NCBI GenBank assembly: GCA_031556525.1
Contig: JAVBSS010000014.1
Location: 75,256-139,255, forward strand
Length of the DNA stretch: 64,000 bases
Direction: 5' to 3'
Source: JAVBSN01 sp031556525
GTDB lineage: Bacteria > Bacillota > Clostridia > Lachnospirales > Lachnospiraceae
The notes under the pieces: model-generated
Database searches by the model: none
Told to the model about the DNA's origin: nothing
What the model saw: only the letters and a program-made list of their open reading frames with translations
Translations under genes and position numbers: made by a program
Part shown: piece by piece, positions 9,168-16,674 of the stretch
Position numbering within the stretch: the stretch's first letter is position 1
Layout: the number at the start of each line of letters is the position of its first letter

Positions 9168-9194
9168 TTAGCACTCTTTTTGAACGAGTGCTAA
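9168..9194. promoter_or_regulatory. CIRCE element upstream of htpG
   Basis: TTAGCACTC, nine bases, GAGTGCTAA: a perfect match to the HrcA operator consensus. It ends seven bases before a putative -35 box of htpG. The same motif precedes groES at 16561-16587. Confidence 0.93.
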
Positions 9195-9201
9195 TTTTCT
9201 C

Positions 9202-9230
9202 TTGACTTTATGTTTTTACAGTATTATTAT
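9202..9230 (+). promoter_or_regulatory. Promoter of htpG
   Basis: TTGACT (9202-9207), 17 bases, TATTAT (9225-9230); an overlapping TATAAT at 9228 is the alternative -10. Transcription would start about 65 nt before the htpG ATG. The rest of the 309-base gap before htpG is featureless A+T-rich sequence. Confidence 0.6.
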
Positions 9231-9304
9231 AATATATAGTTTGATTCCTTACTTTAGGAATTCTATTATTTACTTAATATAATTTATTGAAGGAGATGTT
9301 TTAA

Positions 9305-11236
9305 ATGAGTAATAAAACAGGTAGTTTATCAATTAACAGCGAAAATATTTTTCCAATTATTAAAAAGTGGTTATATTCAGATCACGACATCTTTATAAGA
9401 GAACTTGTATCTAACGGTTGTGACGCCGTTACAAAGCTTAAAAAATTATCTATGATTGGTGAATTCGAAGCTCCAGAGGATCTAGCGTATCGTATAAATG
9501 TAGAGGTCAGTGCTACAAACAAAACAATTAAGTTTACTGATAATGGTATCGGTATGACTGAGGATGAAGTAAATGAATACATTTGCCAAATAGCATTTTC
9601 TGGTGCTGAAGATTTCCTTACTAAATACAAAGACAAAACTGATAGTGATCAAATAATAGGTCATTTCGGTTTAGGTTTTTATTCAGCATTTATGGTTGCT
9701 GATAAAGTAACCATCGAAACTCTATCATTTAAAGAAGATTCTAAACCTGTATATTGGGAATGTGATGGTGGTACTGATTACACTATCGAAGAAGGTGAAA
9801 AAGAAACTCAAGGTACTGAAATCACTTTATATCTTAATGATGAAAGTTATGAGTTTTCTAATGAATATAGAGTTAAAGAAGTTCTTAGCAAATACTGTTC
9901 TTTCATGCCAGTAGAGATATATTTTTCAAATGCTGATGCTGTAGAAGAGGAAACTGAAGATGTTCCAGAAGTTCTTAATGAAGATGGCACTGTTGCTGCT
10001 GAAGGAAGCGAAGATGCTCCTAAAGAAAAAGAAGCACCAAAACCAATAAATGACACTGCTCCATTATGGACTAAACATCCTAATGATTGTACTGATGAAG
10101 AATATAAGGAATTCTATAGAAAAGTATTTTTAGATTTTAAAGAACCTTTATTCTGGATACATTTAAATATGGATTATCCATTTAACCTAAAAGGTATCTT
10201 ATACTTCCCTAAATTAAATAATGAGTATGATACTTTAGAAGGTAAAATCAAGTTATATAACAATCAAGTATTTATTGCTGATAATATCAAAGAAGTTATT
10301 CCTGAATTCTTGCTATTATTAAAAGGTGTTATTGATTGTCCTGATCTTCCTCTTAATGTTTCAAGAAGCGCATTACAAAACGATGGCTTTGTTAAGAAAA
10401 TCTCTGACTATATAACTAAGAAGGTTGCTGACAAATTATCTGGCATGTGTAAGACTGATAAAGAATCTTACGAAAGTTACTGGGATGATTTAAGTCCATT
10501 TATTAAATTTGGTTGTATCAAAGATGATAAGTTCGGTGAAAAAATGAACGACTACATTATCTTCAAGAACTTAGAGGGTAAGTACCTTACTCTTCCAGAA
10601 TATTTAGAAGCCGGCAAAGAAAAATATGAAAACAAGGTCTTCTATGTATCTGACGAGAAAACTCAAGGTCAATATATAAATATGTTCAAAGAAGAAGATA
10701 TAGATGCTGTTATCTTATCTCATAACATTGATACACCTTTTGTTTCTCAACTAGAGCAGAAGAATGAAGGTGTTAGCTTTATAAGAATTGATTCAGATTT
10801 AACTGATAATTTTAAGGATGAAGAACTAGATGAAGAAACTTCAAAGGACTTAACTGATAAGTTAACTGATACATTTAAGAAAGCTCTTAATGTAGAAACT
10901 CTTGAAGTAAAAGTTGAGAAACTTAAAAACAAAGATGTATCTGCTATGATAACTCAATCAGAGGAATCTAGAAGAATGCAAGATATGATGCGTGCATATG
11001 GCATGGGTGGTGGTTTTGATCCTAATATGTTTGGTGGAAGTGGCACAACATTAGTTCTTAATGCTAACAACAATCTTGTTCAATATGTATTAGACAACCC
11101 AGAAGGTGATAGCACTAATACTATATGCGAACAATTATATGATCTTGCTTTACTTGCACATGCTCCACTAGCTCCTGAAGCAATGTCTAAATTCATTTCA
11201 AGAAGTAATGAAATATTAGGTATCATTGCAAAATAG
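9305..11236 (+). CDS. htpG: Molecular chaperone HtpG (Hsp90)
   Basis: ATP-dependent cytoplasmic chaperone of 643 residues. The N-terminal GHKL ATPase domain shows RELVSNGCDAVTKL, the DNGIGMT ATP-binding loop and IGHFGLGFYSAFMVADKV lid segment. The middle domain carries LNVSRSALQND. The C-terminal dimerisation domain is complete to NEILGIIAK. A charged segment rich in Glu/Asp (about residues 215-250) between the N and middle domains is longer than in E. coli. GGAGATG precedes the start. The CIRCE element upstream predicts HrcA repression together with groESL, unlike B. subtilis where htpG is HrcA-independent. A thioesterase gene follows after 22 bases. Confidence 0.97.
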   Translation: MSNKTGSLSINSENIFPIIKKWLYSDHDIFIRELVSNGCDAVTKLKKLSMIGEFEAPEDLAYRINVEVSATNKTIKFTDNGIGMTEDEVNEYICQIAFSGAEDFLTKYKDKTDSDQIIGHFGLGFYSAFMVADKVTIETLSFKEDSKPVYWECDGGTDYTIEEGEKETQGTEITLYLNDESYEFSNEYRVKEVLSKYCSFMPVEIYFSNADAVEEETEDVPEVLNEDGTVAAEGSEDAPKEKEAPKPINDTAPLWTKHPNDCTDEEYKEFYRKVFLDFKEPLFWIHLNMDYPFNLKGILYFPKLNNEYDTLEGKIKLYNNQVFIADNIKEVIPEFLLLLKGVIDCPDLPLNVSRSALQNDGFVKKISDYITKKVADKLSGMCKTDKESYESYWDDLSPFIKFGCIKDDKFGEKMNDYIIFKNLEGKYLTLPEYLEAGKEKYENKVFYVSDEKTQGQYINMFKEEDIDAVILSHNIDTPFVSQLEQKNEGVSFIRIDSDLTDNFKDEELDEETSKDLTDKLTDTFKKALNVETLEVKVEKLKNKDVSAMITQSEESRRMQDMMRAYGMGGGFDPNMFGGSGTTLVLNANNNLVQYVLDNPEGDSTNTICEQLYDLALLAHAPLAPEAMSKFISRSNEILGIIAK

Positions 11237-11258
11237 TTATAATAGAAAGCAGGTATTT

Positions 11259-11657
11259 ATGGACGATAAAACATTAGAAGAAGTTAGAGAATTATTTGCA
11301 AAAGATAGGTTCGCAACAGATAACGGTGCTACTATCGAAGGCATTGATGACCACTATGCTAAATGTTGCCTAGAAATAGAACCTAGACACAGAAATGCAA
11401 TGGGGGCTGTTATGGGTGGTGTCTATTTTACCTTAGCAGATTTTGCTTTTGCTGTTGCTTCAAACTGGCAAACGCTTGGTACTGTTTCTCTTAGTTCAAA
11501 TATAACATATCTAAGTTCTGCAAAAGGAACAAAACTTATTGCGGAAGCTAGATGCATCAAAAAGGGACGTACTACTAGTTATTATCAAACTGATGTGACT
11601 GACGACCTAGGTAATCTAGTAGCCACTGTTGGTACTACTGGTTATCACGTTGGTTAA
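11259..11657 (+). CDS. PaaI-type hotdog-fold thioesterase
   Basis: A 132-residue single hotdog domain, likely hydrolysing acyl- or aryl-CoA esters. The family core is HRNAMGAVMGGVYFTLADFAFAVASN, where the asparagine and the glycine-rich helix cap the CoA thioester site and the Asp in LADFAF is the usual acidic residue. The second half (SLSSNITYLSSAKG, ARCIKKGRTTSYYQTDV) matches the PaaI branch. I start at the ATG at 11259, preceded by AGCAGG. An in-frame start at 11226 would overlap htpG and lacks a ribosome binding site. Probably co-transcribed with htpG. Substrate unknown. Confidence 0.85.
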   Translation: MDDKTLEEVRELFAKDRFATDNGATIEGIDDHYAKCCLEIEPRHRNAMGAVMGGVYFTLADFAFAVASNWQTLGTVSLSSNITYLSSAKGTKLIAEARCIKKGRTTSYYQTDVTDDLGNLVATVGTTGYHVG

Positions 11658-11670
11658 TATATTATTTTAT

Positions 11671-11709
11671 AGAAAAACTACCGCATCAAATTTATGTGGT
11701 AGTTTTTCT
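11671..11709 (+). terminator. Terminator of htpG-thioesterase unit
   Basis: AGAAAAACTACC and GGTAGTTTTTCT form a perfect 12-bp stem 14 bases after the thioesterase stop. The T run is inside the right arm. Confidence 0.8.
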
Positions 11710-11762
11710 ATTACATATTTCTATTTATATAATTCTATTTTTGTAAAATATGATTATATTAT

Positions 11763-11791
11763 TTGACTTTTAACCATTCATAATGTATAAT
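11763..11791 (+). promoter_or_regulatory. Promoter of the Rpn-like nuclease gene
   Basis: TTGACT, 17 bases, TATAAT: near consensus. A transcript starting near 11798 would have an unusually long leader of about 260 nt before the nuclease start. That leader is very A+T-rich and includes a hairpin AATAATAC/GTATTATT (about 11818-11839), a distant pair TTGATTTCT (11896) with AGAAATCAA (11963), and the ribosome-binding-site hairpin at 12017-12058. Confidence 0.65.
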
Positions 11792-12016
11792 TAATATGTG
11801 ATATTTAACATTCTAATTAATAATACTTTCTCGTATTATTTCTTAATACCTTCTTGTATCAGTATGTAGTATTTATAATAGTTATCTACTATGTGTTGAT
11901 TTCTAATTTATTTTATTTACTATATGTTATAATATATATAATTATTTTTATTATAATATTTAAGAAATCAATATGTATCCAAGTTGGTATATCTCACCAT
12001 TCATTGACGGGATTAC

Positions 12017-12058
12017 TATACTTTCTTTCTCGTCATATATCAAACGGAGGAAAGTATA
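12017..12058 (+). promoter_or_regulatory. Hairpin sequestering the ribosome binding site of the nuclease gene
   Basis: TATACTTTCTTTC (12017-12029) can pair with GGAGGAAAGTATA (12046-12058) over all 13 positions, 11 Watson-Crick and two G-U, around a 16-nt loop. The right arm contains the whole GGAGG and the first base of the ATG. This would block initiation in the isolated leader. Confidence 0.75.
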
Positions 12059-12897
12059 TGAACAAATCCACTAAAGATACTATTGATAGGCTACGACCCA
12101 TAGATGATACATTCTTTCATAAGCTTGTAGAAGATTTAGAGTTTTGTGAGGAACTATTACGTATAATATTAGACAAATCTGATTTACATATTATTAGTTC
12201 AGAACCACAGAAAAGTCTTAGAAATATTAATGGTCGCTCTGTTATTATTGACGTTCTTTGTGTTGACGATACTGGCAACTATTATAATATAGAAGTCCAG
12301 AAAGATAATAACGATAATCATATTAAAAGAGCTCGATACAATGCTTCAAATATTGATACCTATATTTCTGAAAAAGGAAGCTCTTTTGAAGAATTACCCG
12401 ATGTATATATTATTTATATATCCTCATTTGATGTATTCCAATTAGGAAAAACTATTTATCATATTCATTCTTTTATCGAAGAAACTAATACTATTATCGA
12501 TAATGGATACCACGAGATATTTGTTAATACTTATATAGATGATGGTACTGATATTGCTGGATTAATGCAGCTATTCAAACAATCCAACATACCAAATGAT
12601 ACTAGATATCCGTATATATGCAGAAAAATAAGAGGTTTTAAAGAAGGAAAGGAGCAAGATACTATGTGTGAAGTTGTTGAAGAATATGCAAGAAATTATG
12701 CACTAGAATATGCTAAAGAGTATGCTGTAGAATACGCTAAAGAGTACGCTGTAGAATATGCTAAAGAACAAGCTAAGAAATCTGCCTTATTACTAATTGA
12801 ACAAGGGTTTGATAATGAATTTATTAACCATATCACTAATTTAGATTATGATATTATACAAGAACTTCGTGATAATATATCTGTTCAATCATCTTAG
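12058..12897 (+). CDS. Rpn family PD-(D/E)XK nuclease
   Basis: A 279-residue protein of the Rpn/YhgA-like family (recombination-promoting nuclease, often mis-called putative transposase). The core shows the PD-(D/E)XK pattern: IIDVLCVDDTGNYYNIEVQK, with the metal-binding aspartate and the E-x-Q/K pair, and PDVYIIYIS downstream. The C-terminal part has tandem EYAKEYAV repeats (about residues 210-240), encoded by 24-bp direct repeats, then a helical tail. The ATG at 12058 follows GGAGG; an open frame from 11854 encoding a hydrophobic stretch is rejected because it runs through the leader. Related E. coli proteins cleave DNA and make a C-terminal short form from an internal start; a matching internal start is present here at 12664. 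Translation looks controlled by a hairpin. Confidence 0.85.
   Translation: MNKSTKDTIDRLRPIDDTFFHKLVEDLEFCEELLRIILDKSDLHIISSEPQKSLRNINGRSVIIDVLCVDDTGNYYNIEVQKDNNDNHIKRARYNASNIDTYISEKGSSFEELPDVYIIYISSFDVFQLGKTIYHIHSFIEETNTIIDNGYHEIFVNTYIDDGTDIAGLMQLFKQSNIPNDTRYPYICRKIRGFKEGKEQDTMCEVVEEYARNYALEYAKEYAVEYAKEYAVEYAKEQAKKSALLLIEQGFDNEFINHITNLDYDIIQELRDNISVQSS
12664..12897 (+). CDS. Possible internal short product of the Rpn-like gene
   Basis: In-frame ATG at 12664, preceded by GGAAAGGAGCAAGATACT, that is AAGGAG at ideal spacing. It would give a 77-residue protein made of the EYAKEYAV repeats and the helical C-terminal tail without the nuclease core. In E. coli Rpn genes, an internally translated C-terminal fragment (RpnS) binds and inhibits the long form. 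Presence of the site is seen; use of it is inference. Confidence 0.5.
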   Translation: MCEVVEEYARNYALEYAKEYAVEYAKEYAVEYAKEQAKKSALLLIEQGFDNEFINHITNLDYDIIQELRDNISVQSS

Positions 12898-12927
12898 TGA
12901 TATTATAGAATATCTTAACTCTTTCCT

Positions 12928-12977
12928 AAATAATGGGTCTGTCAGACTAATAAAATAGTGTGACAGACCCATTATTT
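12928..12977. terminator. Bidirectional terminator between nuclease gene and luxS
   Basis: Perfect 17-bp inverted repeat, AAATAATGGGTCTGTCA and its complement, with a 16-base loop. It ends five bases before the luxS stop and 31 bases after the nuclease stop, so it serves two convergent genes. Confidence 0.88.
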
Positions 12978-12981
12978 ATAT

Positions 12982-13461
12982 TTATTCAGAATACACTAAT
13001 CTACTCTCATCAATATTGTCTAATACTTCCGTTAAATACTTATTGGCAACATATTTTGCCATTGGTAAGTTAAGATCAAGATAATTTCCGCAGTCCCTCG
13101 CTGCTGCTCCTGGAATAGCTCCCTCATAATCTCTAACAAATGCAAACATCGCCTTTAATAAATCAACAACATCTCTAGATTCATAATCTCCAGCTAGGAT
13201 AAGATAAAATCCTGTTCTACATCCCATAGGTCCAAAATATACAGTCTTATCTTTATACATTTCATCATTTCTTAAAAATGTCGCTCCTAAATGCTCTATT
13301 GCATGCATTTCAGCAGTATTCATAACGGGTTCAAAATTAGGTCTTGTCATTCTAATATCAAAAGTTGTAACTACTTCACTTCCTACGTGATCTTTTCTTG
13401 ATACATATACACCTGTAAGTAATGTTAAATGATTAACTGTAAAACTTGCTATTTTCTCCAT
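12982..13461 (-). CDS. luxS: S-ribosylhomocysteine lyase LuxS
   Basis: Iron/zinc enzyme of 159 residues that splits S-ribosylhomocysteine into homocysteine and the AI-2 precursor DPD. Metal ligands are visible as HAIEH (His53, His57) and Cys124 in RDCGNY; the catalytic Cys81 is in GCRTGFY. Its ATG overlaps the last base of the mtnN stop (TAATG), so the two genes are translationally coupled. Together they perform the two-step recycling of S-adenosylhomocysteine. Length and all active-site residues are normal for the family. Confidence 0.98.
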   Translation of the reverse strand: MEKIASFTVNHLTLLTGVYVSRKDHVGSEVVTTFDIRMTRPNFEPVMNTAEMHAIEHLGATFLRNDEMYKDKTVYFGPMGCRTGFYLILAGDYESRDVVDLLKAMFAFVRDYEGAIPGAAARDCGNYLDLNLPMAKYVANKYLTEVLDNIDESRLVYSE

Positions 13462-14153
13462 TATAATCCACCTACCATTTCTATCATTAATTTAACTGAA
13501 TGTTCAATTGCCTTAGCCTCAAAAGTTGGATAATCTACATGTGCACTGTCATCCGCTTTATCAGATATAGCTCTTATAATCAAAAATGGAATATTATTTA
13601 AATATGCTGCATGGGCAATAGCCGCACCTTCCATTTCTGTACAACAACCATCAAACGTATTAACCAACCAATCTTTCTTATCCTTATCTGATATAAATTG
13701 ATCTCCTGTTACAACTCTACCTTCGTGCACTTTAATATCTGTATTTACTTTCTCACAAGCTTCCCTAGCTATCTTTCTAAGAGTATCATCTGCTTCAAAT
13801 GATAATACTTCCATACGAGGTATTTGTCCAACAGGGTATCCGAAAGCTACTGCATCCATATCATGCTCTAGAGCATCTGTAGATAGCACGATATCCCCTA
13901 TATCAATCTTTGCTTGAAGAGAACCTGCTATACCTGTATTAATCACCATATTTACATCAAATGTATCTATTAATATCTGTGTACAACATGCTGCATTTAC
14001 TTTACCAATTCCTGCTCGTACTACCACTACATCCTTATCTTCAAGTTTACCTTTATAAAAATCCATTGAAGCTTTGTTAACCACTTCAACATCTGTCATA
14101 TTTTCTTTTAACTTTGCAACTTCTTCATCCATTGCTCCTATAATTCCTAACAT
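13461..14153 (-). CDS. mtnN: 5'-methylthioadenosine/S-adenosylhomocysteine nucleosidase
   Basis: A 230-residue cytoplasmic nucleosidase releasing adenine from methylthioadenosine and S-adenosylhomocysteine. Family features: MLGIIGAMDEEV start, NTGIAGSL phosphorylase-fold loop, TGDQFI, EMEGAAIAH with the ribose-binding Met-Glu, and RAISDKAD carrying the catalytic aspartate. AAGGAGG sits seven bases before the start. It is the first gene of the mtnN-luxS pair, which supplies AI-2 and recycles homocysteine. Confidence 0.97.
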   Translation of the reverse strand: MLGIIGAMDEEVAKLKENMTDVEVVNKASMDFYKGKLEDKDVVVVRAGIGKVNAACCTQILIDTFDVNMVINTGIAGSLQAKIDIGDIVLSTDALEHDMDAVAFGYPVGQIPRMEVLSFEADDTLRKIAREACEKVNTDIKVHEGRVVTGDQFISDKDKKDWLVNTFDGCCTEMEGAAIAHAAYLNNIPFLIIRAISDKADDSAHVDYPTFEAKAIEHSVKLMIEMVGGL

Positions 14154-14244
14154 AATTATCCTCCTTGGTAAAATATTTTACTATGTAAGATTATCATAAT
14201 GGAATACGAATTACAATGGGGAGTTAATATAGTTCCGCCTTCCG

Positions 14245-14500
14245 TTACTCTACTTTATTCAAATTCGCCGTGCCTCTAGCTTTGTAAAAACTTCGTTTTT
14301 CCTCGCTAGACGGGCATCCGCCCTATAGCATTACTTTACTTTATTCAAATCCGCCGTGCCTCTAGCTTCGTAAAAACTTCGTTTTTTCTCGCTAGACGGG
14401 CTTCCGCCCTATAGCATTACTTTACTCTTATTCAAATCCCAGTGCCTCTAGCTTCGTAAAAACTTCGTTTTTCCTCGCTAGACGGGCTTCCGCCCTATAA
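14245..14500. repeat. Three-unit tandem repeat, about 86 bp per unit
   Basis: Contiguous units at 14245-14330, 14331-14416 and 14417-14500, 90% or more identical by eye. Each holds a hairpin CTAGC...GCTAG enclosing AAAAAC/GTTTTT-type arms and a short GGGC-TTCC-GCCC hairpin. A fragment of the unit in inverse orientation (GCGGATTTGAATGCTA) lies at 14565-14580, touching the groEL stop. The remaining bases of this 424-base gap, 14154-14244, hold the mtnN ribosome binding site and nothing else recognised. Confidence 0.9.
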
Positions 14501-14550
14501 AATATAAAAAACAAGCTATCATGAGAGTAAACTCTCAGATAGCTTGTTTT
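14501..14550 (-). terminator. Terminator of groESL
   Basis: AAAACAAGCTATC pairs with its complement, with an inner GAGAGT/ACTCTC stem, followed on the minus strand by TTTTTATATT. It lies 28 bases after the groEL stop. Confidence 0.92.
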
Positions 14551-14577
14551 CCACATTTTGCACTGCGGATTTGAATG

Positions 14578-16206
14578 CTACATCATTCCCATGCCGCCAC
14601 CTGGCATAGCTGGCATCGCTGGCATATCTTCTTTTATATCTGCTACTACTGATTCTGTAGTAAGCAATGTTGATGCTACTGATGTTGCATTTTGTAATGC
14701 ACTTCTTGTTACTTTAACAGGATCAATTATTCCTGCTTCTTCTATCATATTTACATATACTTCTCTAAGGGCATCGAATCCTATACCTACTTCTGATTCT
14801 TTTACCTTATTGATGATTACTGAACCTTCAAGTCCTGCATTTCCAGCTATATGGAATAATGGAGCTTCTAATGCTTTAAGAACTATTTCTGCACCAGTCT
14901 TCTCATCACCTGTTAATGTGTCTGCTAATTTAGCTACTTCTTTGCTTGCATGAATATAAGCAGAACCACCACCTGAAATAATTCCTTCTTCTACGGCTGC
15001 TCTTGTTGCTGCTAAAGCATCTTCCATACGAAGTTTAGCTTCTTTCATCTCTGTTTCAGTAGCAGCACCTACTCTAATTACAGCAACTCCACCTGCCAAT
15101 TTAGCAAGTCTTTCTTGAAGTTTCTCTTTATCAAATTCCGAAGTAGTATCTTCTATTTGTGATTTGATTAAACTAATTCTTCCTGTAATCTCATCCTTAA
15201 GTCCAAAACCATCTACAATTATAGTATTTTCTTTCTCTACTCTTACACTCTTAGCACGACCTAATTGATCTAATGTAGTCTCTTTAAGGTCTAATCCTAA
15301 TTCTTCAGTAATTAATTGACCACCAGTTAAGATAGCAATATCTTCTAGCATTGCTTTTCTTCTATCACCATAACCTGGAGCCTTAACACCTACTACTTGG
15401 AATGTTCCTCTTAATTTATTTAAGATTAACGTAGTTAATGCTTCACCTTCAATATCTTCTGCAATTATAAGTAATTTTTGACCACTTTGAACTATTTGCT
15501 CTAATATCGGAAGAATCTCTTGAATATTAGCTATCTTCTTATCAGTAATTAGTATATATGGATTATCTAACTCTGCAACCATTTTTTCCATGTCTGTTGA
15601 CATGTAAGCTGATATATAACCTCTATCAAATTGCATACCTTCTACTAAATCTAATTCTGTTTGCATAGTTTTAGACTCTTCAATAGTGATAACACCATCT
15701 TTTGATACTTTTTCCATAGCATCTGCTACCATCGTACCAACGCTTTCATCACCTGCTGATATCGAAGCAACTTTAGCAATTTGTTCTTTACCATTGATTG
15801 CTTGACTCATGTTGCTAATAGCTTCAACTGCTACGTCACTTGCTTTCTTCATACCTTTTCTTAAAATAATAGGATTAGCTCCTGCTGCAAGATTCTTCAT
15901 ACCCGCATTAATCATTGCTTGTGCTAATACAGTAGCTGTAGTAGTACCATCGCCTGCAACATCATTAGTCTTAGTTGCAACTTCTTTAACTATTTGTGCA
16001 CCCATATTTTCAAATGCATCTTCTAATTCAATATCTTTTGCAATTGTAACACCATCATTAGTAATTAATGGTGCTCCATATGATTTTGCAAGCACAACAT
16101 TTCTTCCTTTAGGTCCTAATGTTACTCTTACTGTATCTGCTAATTGATTTACACCTGATTCAAGAGCTTTTCTAGCTTCTGCTCCATATTTAATTTCTTT
16201 TGCCAT
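14578..16206 (-). CDS. groL: Chaperonin GroEL
   Basis: A 542-residue subunit of the 60-kDa chaperonin, cytoplasmic folding chamber with GroES. Diagnostic segments: RVTLGPKGRNVVLAKS, NDGVTIAKDI, the ATP-binding GDGTTTATVLAQ, and the flexible C-terminal GGMGMM tail. AAGGAGAT precedes the ATG. It follows groES by 32 bases in the same transcript, under the CIRCE operator at 16561. Full length, nothing unusual. Confidence 0.99.
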   Translation of the reverse strand: MAKEIKYGAEARKALESGVNQLADTVRVTLGPKGRNVVLAKSYGAPLITNDGVTIAKDIELEDAFENMGAQIVKEVATKTNDVAGDGTTTATVLAQAMINAGMKNLAAGANPIILRKGMKKASDVAVEAISNMSQAINGKEQIAKVASISAGDESVGTMVADAMEKVSKDGVITIEESKTMQTELDLVEGMQFDRGYISAYMSTDMEKMVAELDNPYILITDKKIANIQEILPILEQIVQSGQKLLIIAEDIEGEALTTLILNKLRGTFQVVGVKAPGYGDRRKAMLEDIAILTGGQLITEELGLDLKETTLDQLGRAKSVRVEKENTIIVDGFGLKDEITGRISLIKSQIEDTTSEFDKEKLQERLAKLAGGVAVIRVGAATETEMKEAKLRMEDALAATRAAVEEGIISGGGSAYIHASKEVAKLADTLTGDEKTGAEIVLKALEAPLFHIAGNAGLEGSVIINKVKESEVGIGFDALREVYVNMIEEAGIIDPVKVTRSALQNATSVASTLLTTESVVADIKEDMPAMPAMPGGGMGMM

Positions 16207-16238
16207 TGTTTTATATCTCCTTTAATAAATTATTTATA

Positions 16239-16523
16239 TTACTCTACTATTGCATGAATATCAGATTGCTTAATTACGATATACTCTACGTCTTCTAACT
16301 TAACATCTGTTCCTGCATATCTACTATAAATAACTTTATCGCCTTCCTTAACTTCCATTATAACTTTCTCACCATCTACAACTGTACCTGGTCCTACAGC
16401 TACTACCTCAGCATATTGTGGCTTATCTTGAGAACTAGTTGGTAATACAATACCTGATTTAGTTGTCTCTTCTGCTACACATTGTTTAAGTACTACTCTG
16501 TCTCCTAATGGTTTTAAAATCAT
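16239..16523 (-). CDS. groS: Co-chaperonin GroES
   Basis: A 94-residue co-chaperonin that caps GroEL. It shows the N-terminal LKPLGDRVVLK strand, the mobile loop around ETTKSGIVLPTS, and the C-terminal YIVIKQSDIHAIVE. GGAGG lies upstream of the ATG. CIRCE at 16561-16587 lies 38 bases before the start, in the position expected for an HrcA-repressed groESL operon. Confidence 0.99.
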   Translation of the reverse strand: MILKPLGDRVVLKQCVAEETTKSGIVLPTSSQDKPQYAEVVAVGPGTVVDGEKVIMEVKEGDKVIYSRYAGTDVKLEDVEYIVIKQSDIHAIVE

Positions 16524-16560
16524 TTTATATTCCTCCTTAAATTAACTATTATTCTTATTT

Positions 16561-16587
16561 TTAGCACTCACTTAATCCGAGTGCTAA
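16561..16587. promoter_or_regulatory. CIRCE element upstream of groES
   Basis: TTAGCACTC, nine bases, GAGTGCTAA: perfect HrcA operator. No clear sigma-A promoter with ideal spacing was found upstream; the best -10-like sequence is TATAAAAT near 16600. Confidence 0.96.
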
Positions 16588-16674
16588 CATAAGTATCATT
16601 TTATACTATTCTAGAAAAAAATCAATACCTATTTTATAAATTTTTCATTAAAATGGAAATTATAGATATTTAAT

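Noticed and set aside
11854..12057. Hydrophobic N-terminal extension of the Rpn-like protein
   Set aside because: The open frame crosses A+T-rich leader sequence and lacks a ribosome binding site; GGAGG at 12046 marks the ATG at 12058.
12058..12897. Transposase
   Set aside because: Homologues are often labelled putative transposase, but the gene has no flanking inverted repeats with target duplications; the 17-bp palindrome at 12928-12977 is a single bidirectional terminator.
14245..14500. Possible CRISPR array
   Set aside because: The 86-bp units are contiguous, with no unique spacers between them, and no cas genes are in the window.
14558..16147. Open frames antisense to groEL
   Set aside because: They mirror groEL codons and have no family resemblance or start signals.
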